From: Paractinoplanes tereljensis | GTDB taxonomy: Bacteria > Actinomycetota > Actinomycetes > Mycobacteriales > Micromonosporaceae | Assembly: GCF_016862435.1 (NCBI RefSeq) | Contig: NZ_BOMY01000013.1 | Location: 124,001-188,000 of the forward strand | DNA: 64,000 bases | Direction of reading: 5' to 3' | Shown: positions 58,727 through 64,000 of the stretch, one piece after another | Layout: every line of letters starts with the position of its first letter | How positions within the stretch are numbered: the first letter of the stretch is position 1 | Translations under genes and position numbers: made by a program | The notes under the pieces: generated by a model | The model's database searches: none | Seen by the model: only the letters and a program-made list of their open reading frames with translations | What the model was told of the DNA's origin: nothing

Positions 58727-58936
58727 TCACCCAGGCAGGTCGAACTCGCCGCCCTTGAGGCCCTCGACGAACGCCGCCCAGACGGGCGGGGCAAAGGTCA
58801 GCACCGGACCTGAGCGGTCCTTGCTGTCCCGCACGCCGACGATGCCGGGCAGGTTCGCGGCCACCTCGACGCAGGAGGCCCCGCCGTTGTCACTGCGAAT
58901 CGATTTGCGCCAGACGGCCCCGCTCAGGTCTTCCAT
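58727..58936 (-). CDS. DUF397 protein (BldB/WhiJ-type regulatory partner)
   Basis: A 69-residue DUF397 protein with the typical WRKSIRSDNGGASCVEVA opening and a VRDSKD strand. Such small proteins are encoded next to XRE regulators in streptomycetes and relatives and are thought to act as their antagonists or partners (WhiJ-type loci). Its start overlaps the end of the upstream XRE gene by 13 bases, so the two are translated together. Confidence 0.92.
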   Translation of the reverse strand: MEDLSGAVWRKSIRSDNGGASCVEVAANLPGIVGVRDSKDRSGPVLTFAPPVWAAFVEGLKGGEFDLPG

Positions 58937-59733
58937 GACTCCGCCACTTCCTTGATCAAGTCAATGGAGTGCTTCCAGGGCAGCGCCTCACCCCGGATCG
59001 CCTCCCATCGTTTGATCAGGCTATCAACGGCATCGCGGCGACCGACGATCTGAGCCTGCCAAGGTGTATCGAGATGGGCGGCCTCGAAGTCGCGTCCTTT
59101 GGCAAGGATGAAGGGCCCGGCAAGCCCGGCGTATGACCCGGCCGATGCCGGGACGACGTGAACCTGAATTCTGGATTCCTCGGCGCATTCGAGAAGGTGT
59201 TCGCACTGCCGCACCATGACTTTCGGATCACCGACGACGCGGCGGAGCACACCTTCGTCAATGAGTGCGATCAGGGTTGGCGGGGTCAACGATGACAGCA
59301 CCCGCTGCCGCTCCATCCGCGTGACGACGCGTTGCTCGATCTCGGCCGGGTCGACCATGCCGGAGCCCGCGATGACGGCATGCGCGTAGGTCTCCGTCTG
59401 CAGCAGGCCAGGGACGATCGAAGGCTCGAACCATCGAATCAGCGTCGCCTCGCGCTCGATGATCAGCCAGTCCCGAAACCAGACCGGAGCCTGGTCGAGG
59501 CCGACCAACTCGCTGAGCACGCGCTCGAACAGGCCGCCGGTGCCCAGCGCACCGTCGACAGCAACCAGGTAATCCCGAGTAGGCGGACGCTGACCGGTCT
59601 CCACCGCACTGACCTGCGAGCCGGAATAGTTGATCGACTTGCCGAGGTCCTCCTGACTCAGGCCTGCCGCAGACCTCGCCCGCCGCAACTCGCCAAGCAG
59701 AAACGCCGACGGCGTCATCTGTTCCTCGGGCAT
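58924..59733 (-). CDS. XRE-family regulator with DUF5753 domain (WhiJ-like)
   Basis: A 269-residue regulator with an N-terminal helix-turn-helix (LRRARSAAGLSQEDLGKSINYSGSQVS) and a C-terminal DUF5753 domain (about 85-265: VPGLLQTETYAHAVI is its signature). Together with the DUF397 partner it matches the regulator pairs that control development and antibiotics in actinomycetes. GGGAG lies six bases upstream of ATG 59733. The target DNA is unknown; the divergent pair of tiny genes is the nearest candidate. Confidence 0.93.
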   Translation of the reverse strand: MPEEQMTPSAFLLGELRRARSAAGLSQEDLGKSINYSGSQVSAVETGQRPPTRDYLVAVDGALGTGGLFERVLSELVGLDQAPVWFRDWLIIEREATLIRWFEPSIVPGLLQTETYAHAVIAGSGMVDPAEIEQRVVTRMERQRVLSSLTPPTLIALIDEGVLRRVVGDPKVMVRQCEHLLECAEESRIQVHVVPASAGSYAGLAGPFILAKGRDFEAAHLDTPWQAQIVGRRDAVDSLIKRWEAIRGEALPWKHSIDLIKEVAESWKT

Positions 59734-59893
59734 TCCACACTCCCGCCACCGAATCAAGATCTTCGCCACGCGAGTCACACATGAAAAGGATTCGCCGCAC
59801 GGCGACTCCCGGAAAGTCCATTCAGGGTTACGAGCCTATCGGTGTCCTCAGCAGACTGTGAAGGCCAATTTTGCAGCCTGTGGAGGAGAAACA

Positions 59894-60058
59894 ATGGCAC
59901 TGGCGGTGGCGGTGACGTCCGCGATGATTGTGGGATTTCTGGCGGGGCTCTTGAGCTTTCGGATTAAGACTCGGTGGTGTCGGCGGTGTGGAGAAACATT
60001 GCGTTGCGAGTGTTCGATTCGCACTGTTGCGGTGGGGAGTGGTCATGGACCGCATTGA
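59894..60058 (+). CDS. 54-residue membrane protein with a Cys cluster
   Basis: Starts at ATG 59894 with GGAGGAG upstream. It has one hydrophobic helix (MALAVAVTSAMIVGFLAGLL) followed by a short cytoplasmic tail with WCRRCGETLRCECS, a CxxC plus CxC cluster that could bind zinc. It is encoded divergently from the XRE/DUF397 pair and is likely regulated by it. No named family is known to me. Confidence 0.6.
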   Translation: MALAVAVTSAMIVGFLAGLLSFRIKTRWCRRCGETLRCECSIRTVAVGSGHGPH

Positions 60059-60230
60059 GCTGATGCAAATGTTGCTGGGGCACCCGGAGGCGGATCTTCG
60101 CGTCGATCTTGGTGACTTGCTGCTCGACGTTCGGGATGTGCGCTATCGCCCCGACCGAGAGGCCATCGTGCTTCTGCTGTACCCCGAGGACGTCCGGGAC
60201 GTGCTCACGGCTGGGCGCGACGCTTGCTGA
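60045..60230 (+). CDS. 61-residue acidic small protein
   Basis: ATG 60045 is preceded by GGGGAG and overlaps the preceding small gene by 14 bases, so the pair is probably translationally coupled. The product is acidic and amphipathic (MDRIELMQMLLGHPEADLRVD; IVLLLYPEDVRDV), with no membrane helix and no recognised domain. It could be a cofactor of the 54-residue protein. Confidence 0.55.
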   Translation: MDRIELMQMLLGHPEADLRVDLGDLLLDVRDVRYRPDREAIVLLLYPEDVRDVLTAGRDAC

Positions 60231-60251
60231 ACCCACCGATCTAATGGGGGT

Positions 60252-60902
60252 ATGGAGCAGACACTTGCGGGGATTCTGGAAGCGGCTGGGGCCGGGCGGT
60301 TTCCGGCGGACGACGCCGGGGTCACCGTTGTGCCGCAGCACAATGCGCGGGACGCGGGGGTGGTGGCGTTCACCGGGCATTCGGTGGTGTTCCTCGACGA
60401 GGACCCGGGTTGGGTGCGGGCCACGCTGGCCGGGATCGACTGTGATCCGCTGGCGGCGGCGATGAACCCGCTGTTCCTCGCCGCGCTGCTGACGCGAACC
60501 GGGCGCCGGACCGAGACCATCGACCTGCTCACCGTCGCCTCTGCTCTGCCGGGAGAACCGCCGGTCGCACTCAAGGAAATCAGCGACACCGAGCATCCCC
60601 GGGTTCGCCGGGCCCTGGCCCGGCGAGACGACGTGCGGGTCTGGATCGCCGACGGCGGCGTGGTCGTTCTCGGGCGGGGCATTGCCGGGCGGTGGGAGAT
60701 GGCCATCGAGGTCGAGCCGGGCGAACGCCACCACGGGCTCGGGCGGAAGCTGGCGGTGGCGTCCCGGCATCTCGTACCGGAAGGGGAAATGATCTGGTCT
60801 CAGCAGTCGCCGGGCAACGCCCGGGCCGTGCGCTCATTCCATGCGGCCGGCTTCCGGCCGGTCGGTTCCGAGGTCCTCCTCGCGGCTCGTCCGGATTCCT
60901 GA
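60252..60902 (+). CDS. GNAT-like acetyltransferase
   Basis: A 216-residue protein whose C-terminal half looks like a GNAT domain: EVEPGERHHGLGRKLAVASR (acetyl-CoA loop, motif A) and SPGNARAVRSFHAAGFRPVG (motif B). The N-terminal half (EAAGAGRFPADDAGVTVVPQ) has another alpha/beta region that may bind a substrate or partner. Substrate unknown. It follows the two small genes by 21 bases and may be in their transcript. Confidence 0.75.
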   Translation: MEQTLAGILEAAGAGRFPADDAGVTVVPQHNARDAGVVAFTGHSVVFLDEDPGWVRATLAGIDCDPLAAAMNPLFLAALLTRTGRRTETIDLLTVASALPGEPPVALKEISDTEHPRVRRALARRDDVRVWIADGGVVVLGRGIAGRWEMAIEVEPGERHHGLGRKLAVASRHLVPEGEMIWSQQSPGNARAVRSFHAAGFRPVGSEVLLAARPDS

Positions 60903-60915
60903 CGGACGCCTGCGC

Positions 60916-61308
60916 TTAACCCCACCGGAACCGCACGGAGTCACATTGCAAGTTGTAGTCGCCCACGATGGTTCGGATTTCTAGTGTGGTCACGCCGACC
61001 GTCGACGGCAGCTCCACGCCGTAGAAGGTCTTGACCCGTTGCGGATCCCATCGGTTCGCACCGAAGGTCAGCGGCTCCTGCTTGAATACGAGGTCTTTGA
61101 CGGCCAAGAATTCAAGGAAATAGTCTCGGCCACTCCGGTCGTCGACCAGCTGGAACGACAGGGTGGGCACGGAATCGCAGGTCAACGTCGCCGATCGCAG
61201 CATGGAGTCGTTGTACATGTCGACCACGCCGTCCGGGGTCTCACACTCGATGACCTCGATTCCGACACCCCACGGCGCAAGTCCCACAAAGCTGAGCACC
61301 ATTGCCAC
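60916..61308 (-). CDS. Small protein of unknown function in the PadR/HAAS operon
   Basis: A 130-residue protein with a short hydrophobic N-terminus (AMVLSFVGLAPWGVGIEVIE) and a beta-rich remainder with two Cys (IECETPDG, TLTCDSVP) plus LQCDSVRF at the end. It could be a secreted or lipid-facing protein, but the N-terminus is short for a signal peptide. It starts nine bases after the HAAS gene and is probably co-transcribed with it. No family recognised. Confidence 0.55.
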   Translation of the reverse strand: MAMVLSFVGLAPWGVGIEVIECETPDGVVDMYNDSMLRSATLTCDSVPTLSFQLVDDRSGRDYFLEFLAVKDLVFKQEPLTFGANRWDPQRVKTFYGVELPSTVGVTTLEIRTIVGDYNLQCDSVRFRWG

Positions 61309-61317
61309 AGCAGATAA

Positions 61318-62235
61318 CTAGCTGGACGGGGTGGGTGAGGGCGGCGCGGACGGGCTGGCGCTGCCGAACGGGGCGTTCTCGGCGCACCAGGGGTAACCGC
61401 CACCCCGGGCCATGGCCGCGTCGTACTGCGCCTGGTCCACACAGTTGCTGTCGCCGAATTCGATCGGGTTGCCATCCTGGTCGTACAGGTGGGCGCCGCT
61501 CACCAATTTTCCGGTGCCGTCGTACACGAAAACGTCATTGACGTGGCTGTACGGGTTGTTGTCGTAATAGGTGCCGTAATTGGCATCGCTGTACTGAATG
61601 TTGCGGGCGCTGCTGTCGGCGCCCTCGAAACCGGCCAGGGCAAAGATGATCAGGAAGGCGGTGCCGGCTCGCAGCGCGTAGCGGGGCCCGCGGGCGAAGT
61701 TGCGGCTGCGTCCACCCAGGACGATCGACACGATCACGCCGCCGGCCAGCAGGAACAGGGCGACCAGCTCGTTGTCGCCAACCCGGGGCAGCAGGCCGGT
61801 GCCGCTGCGGTTGGTGTCCAGAAGGAAAGCGATCGCCATCGCGGCCAGGTAACCGCGGAGCACCCACCAGGCCGGGCGCAGCAGGATCAGGAAGTCGCTG
61901 GCCTTCGGGTAGCCAATCACCGGACCGACGCGTACGTCCGCCTGCCCCAGCAACCGAAGGAGGTTGTCGCGGGTCTCGACCAACTGCGGGAAGCGGGGCG
62001 GTGGCGGATCCGGGAAACCGCCGACCAGGCCGGCAGAGGAGCGCAGCTCATCGGCGTACGCCTCGGGGGTGCCCAAGCGGTCGACAAGCGTGCCGGAATC
62101 CTCGGCCAGGACTTCCGCCAGGTGTTCCGGAAGGTCTTCCAGCAGTTCGTCGCGCATCTCGTCGGTCAGGCCCGCCAGGGCCTGCCGGACGGCGCCGACG
62201 TACTCGTAGATCTCGTCCTGTGCCGTGGTGTTCAC
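61318..62235 (-). CDS. HAAS (DUF1700) signalling-domain membrane protein
   Basis: A 305-residue protein with an N-terminal helical HAAS-type domain (about 1-70: YVGAVRQALAGLTDEMRDELLEDLPEHLAEV) and about four transmembrane helices (from about residue 110). An extracytoplasmic C-terminus follows, with a Tyr/Asn-rich segment (NANYGTYYDNNPY-like) and a Ser/Pro tail. HAAS proteins pair with PadR regulators and are believed to be membrane sensors or targets. GTG 62235 overlaps the PadR stop (GTGA). Confidence 0.85.
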   Translation of the reverse strand: MNTTAQDEIYEYVGAVRQALAGLTDEMRDELLEDLPEHLAEVLAEDSGTLVDRLGTPEAYADELRSSAGLVGGFPDPPPPRFPQLVETRDNLLRLLGQADVRVGPVIGYPKASDFLILLRPAWWVLRGYLAAMAIAFLLDTNRSGTGLLPRVGDNELVALFLLAGGVIVSIVLGGRSRNFARGPRYALRAGTAFLIIFALAGFEGADSSARNIQYSDANYGTYYDNNPYSHVNDVFVYDGTGKLVSGAHLYDQDGNPIEFGDSNCVDQAQYDAAMARGGGYPWCAENAPFGSASPSAPPSPTPSS

Positions 62236-62561
62236 GCCGCCCCCCGCTCGCGCAGCAAGTCGTCCATCGTGGATGCGAACCCGTGCCAGATCTTGCCGGA
62301 CCTCTGCAACTCGGCCCGGCCGGCCGCGTTGAGCCCGTAGTACTTCCGGTGCGGGCCCTCGTCGCTGGGCACCACGTAGGTGTTGAGCAGGCCGCCGTTG
62401 AACAGCCTGCGCAGCGTGCCGTAGACCGACGCGTCGCCGACCTCGTCCAGACCGGCCGCGCGCAACCGGCGCAGGATGTCGTAGCCGTAGCCGTCCTCGT
62501 CGCGGAGGGCGGCCAGGACGGCCAGGTCCAGCACGCCCTTGAGGAGCTGGGTCGTATCCAC
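62232..62561 (-). CDS. PadR-family transcriptional regulator
   Basis: A 109-residue repressor with the PadR winged-helix: TTQLLKGVLDLAVLAALRDED, YGYDILRRLRAAGL and SVYGTLRRLFNGGLLNTYV. It is followed by the HAAS protein gene with a four-base overlap, the standard PadR/HAAS operon. GTG 62561 is chosen as the start because an operator-like palindrome lies just upstream of it; GTG 62582 is the alternative. Autoregulation is likely. Confidence 0.93.
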   Translation of the reverse strand: MDTTQLLKGVLDLAVLAALRDEDGYGYDILRRLRAAGLDEVGDASVYGTLRRLFNGGLLNTYVVPSDEGPHRKYYGLNAAGRAELQRSGKIWHGFASTMDDLLRERGAA

Positions 62562-62571
62562 GCGCCGCACA

Positions 62572-62592
62572 GTACTGCGCACTGCGAAGTAC
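62572..62592. promoter_or_regulatory. Palindromic PadR operator candidate
   Basis: GTACTGCGC ACT GCGAAGTAC: two 9-base arms (62572-62580 and 62584-62592) match as an inverted repeat at eight of nine positions around a three-base spacer. It lies at -11 to -31 relative to the preferred PadR start, the place expected for an autoregulatory operator. Confidence 0.65.
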
Positions 62593-62634
62593 CGTCAAGG
62601 CGGGAGTAGTAGGCACTGCCCAAAAGGGACGGCT

Positions 62635-63540
62635 CTAGGCGATCGAGAAGGCGATGCCGTCGAGGATGTCGTGTTCCGAGGCGATCAGGGATTCGTGGCC
62701 CGAGCGCTCCATGACGATCTTCAGGATCAGGGCACCGCCGACGATCACGTCGGCCCGGCCGGGGTGCATGACCGGCAGGGCGAGACGTTCGGCGGTGGTC
62801 ATCGCCAGCAGTTCGTCGGCCACCTTGGCGACCGCCTCGCGGCTGACCCGGGCGTGGTGGATCCGGCTCGCGTCGTAACCGGGGAGCCCCTGAGCCAGCG
62901 CCGTGATCGTGGTGACCGTGCCGGCCAGCCCGACCAGCGTGCGCGCCTCTCGGCCGGGAACCGCAGCCAGCGCTGCATCCACCGCGTCCGTTATATCCGT
63001 TTCGGTCGCCGCGATCTCAGCGGCCGACGGCGGATCGGAGTGCAGGTGCCGCTCGGTCATCCGGACGCAGCCGATGTCCGTCGAGATCGCGTGCTCGACC
63101 CCGTCGACGCCGGTCACGAACTCGGTCGAGCCGCCGCCGATGTCGAAGATCAGGAAGGGCGGATCGGCATCCAGGCCGGCCACCGCGCCGGTGAAGGAGA
63201 GCCGCGCCTCCTCGTCGCCGGTGATCACCTCGGGGTCGACACCCAGGACACCGCGCACCATGTCGCGGAACTCGTGCGCGTTGGAGGCGTCCCGAGAGGC
63301 GGAGGTGGCGCACATCCGGACTTTTTTGATGCCCAAACCCGATATTTCGGATTCATAGGCTTGAAGAGCTGCGCGAGTGCGCGCCAGCGCCTCGTCGGAA
63401 AGCCGGCCGGTGCGGTCGACGCCCTCGCCCAGCCGGACGATTTCCATCCGCCGGACCACATCGGTGATCTCGCCGTCCGCGACGTCCGCGATCAGCAGGC
63501 GGATCGAATTGGTGCCGCAGTCGATCGCCGCGACTCTCAT
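62635..63540 (-). CDS. ppx: Exopolyphosphatase / guanosine pentaphosphatase (Ppx/GppA)
   Basis: A 301-residue sugar-kinase-fold phosphatase that releases phosphate from polyphosphate or hydrolyses pppGpp to ppGpp. DCGTNSIRLLIADV (phosphate 1), EARLSFTGAV and FDIGGGSTEFV (phosphate 2) are intact. The length is that of the short actinobacterial form. Its start overlaps the stop of the N-acetyltransferase gene as ATGA. With CYTH-CHAD and PPK2 (35.7-38.1 kb) the window holds a set of polyphosphate enzymes. Confidence 0.92.
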   Translation of the reverse strand: MRVAAIDCGTNSIRLLIADVADGEITDVVRRMEIVRLGEGVDRTGRLSDEALARTRAALQAYESEISGLGIKKVRMCATSASRDASNAHEFRDMVRGVLGVDPEVITGDEEARLSFTGAVAGLDADPPFLIFDIGGGSTEFVTGVDGVEHAISTDIGCVRMTERHLHSDPPSAAEIAATETDITDAVDAALAAVPGREARTLVGLAGTVTTITALAQGLPGYDASRIHHARVSREAVAKVADELLAMTTAERLALPVMHPGRADVIVGGALILKIVMERSGHESLIASEHDILDGIAFSIA

Positions 63541-64000
63541 AGGTGCAGCAGCATTCTCGTGTTCCCCAGGGTGTTGGGTTTGACCCGCTCCAGGTCGAGG
63601 AACTCGGCGACACCCTCGTCGTAGGAGCGCAGGAGCTGCTCGTAGACGGCATGCGGCACCGGCGCGCCATCGATTTCGGTGAATCCAAACGAGCCGAAGA
63701 AATGGGTCTCGAAGGTCAGGCAGAAAACCCGGGCTACGCCCAATTCCCTTGCCACATCCAGCAGGCGGGACACAATCTTGTGCCCCAACTTGCGGCCGCG
63801 GAAGGCCGGATCAACCGCGACGGTACGGATCTCAGCAAGGTCTTCCCACATCACGTGCAGGGCGCCGCACCCGAGTACGCGATCCTGCTCGTCGACGGCG
63901 ACCCAGAATTCCTGCACCGACTCGTACAGCGTGACCGTAGCCTTGCTGAGCAGGCGCCGGTCGGCGGTGTAGGCATCGACGAGAGCCCGGATGGCCCTGA
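63537..64000 (-). CDS. GNAT N-acetyltransferase, ArgA-like (5' end outside window)
   Basis: The visible 154 residues end at the stop and continue past the window edge (RALVDAYTADRRLLSKATVT then FWVAVDEQDRVLGC). Motif A is VAVDPAFRGRKLGHKIVSRLLD, and FGSFGFTEIDGAPVPH is like that of the single-domain amino-acid N-acetyltransferases (ArgA/NAGS of actinobacteria). The first residues are missing, so length cannot be judged. It is translationally coupled to ppx downstream. Confidence 0.85.
   Translation of the reverse strand, partial: RAIRALVDAYTADRRLLSKATVTLYESVQEFWVAVDEQDRVLGCGALHVMWEDLAEIRTVAVDPAFRGRKLGHKIVSRLLDVARELGVARVFCLTFETHFFGSFGFTEIDGAPVPHAVYEQLLRSYDEGVAEFLDLERVKPNTLGNTRMLLHL

Overview
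The window is high-GC actinobacterial chromosome, most like a Micromonosporaceae (Actinoplanes-type) genome. This assignment rests on mycothiol chemistry (mca), a DUF397/XRE regulator pair, heavy G/C third-position bias, frequent GTG starts, a tRNA-Leu reading UUA (the bldA equivalent), an actinobacterial RNase Z and several small proteins of mycelial actinomycetes. No rRNA, CRISPR array, complete insertion sequence, prophage or secondary-metabolite cluster is visible; the region is mostly core or semi-core chromosome with local decay.

Layout. 0-4.3 kb: end of a TetR-like regulator, a beheaded esterase, a small membrane protein and a secreted M4+M28 double metalloprotease. 4.3-9.9 kb: a convergently arranged histidine kinase and response regulator, an anchored protein, a transposase-like scrap, then a FIST sensor protein with a GAF-GGDEF diguanylate cyclase. 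10-18 kb: acyl-CoA dehydrogenase, UDP-glucose dehydrogenase and a 1743-residue polytopic membrane protein. 18-27.5 kb: purK-purE-glutaredoxin, a Uma2 protein, a DUF255 thioredoxin-like protein, a frameshifted GGDEF gene, an aquaporin and a GGDEF/EAL protein. 27.7-35.6 kb: mca with a small membrane partner, DUF4307, greA, the ilvA-amidase-metB run, HIT, msrA and two small genes.

35.7-40.8 kb: CYTH-CHAD plus PPK2 (polyphosphate), a structured leader in front of rnz, an AbiEii-like gene whose 3' end is replaced by antisense rnz, and a GNAT. 40.9-46.5 kb: an NB-ARC/TPR regulator with a C-terminal HTH, a Cys-rich small protein, an HtrA-like protease, cystathionine beta-synthase and DUF1232. 46.6-51.3 kb: tandem SGNH hydrolases, thiolase, Bax-inhibitor-like protein and tRNA-Leu(UAA). 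51.3-57 kb: type II NADH dehydrogenase and a five-gene DUF4129/MoxR/DUF58 operon. 57-64 kb: family-5 uracil-DNA glycosylase, DinB, the XRE/DUF397 pair with two divergent tiny genes, a GNAT, a PadR/HAAS operon, Ppx/GppA and the end of an N-acetyltransferase.

Themes that link genes: c-di-GMP signalling (three loci, one broken); polyphosphate and stringent metabolism (CYTH-CHAD, PPK2, Ppx); sulfur amino acids and thiol redox (metB, CBS, ilvA, mca, msrA, glutaredoxin); and UUA-codon control, because the window holds the UUA-reading tRNA and by manual scan only three intact genes with a TTA codon (response regulator, DUF255 protein, HIT protein). The most interesting non-coding object is a roughly 210-nt multi-stem RNA or leader element with a 19-codon ORF immediately upstream of rnz.
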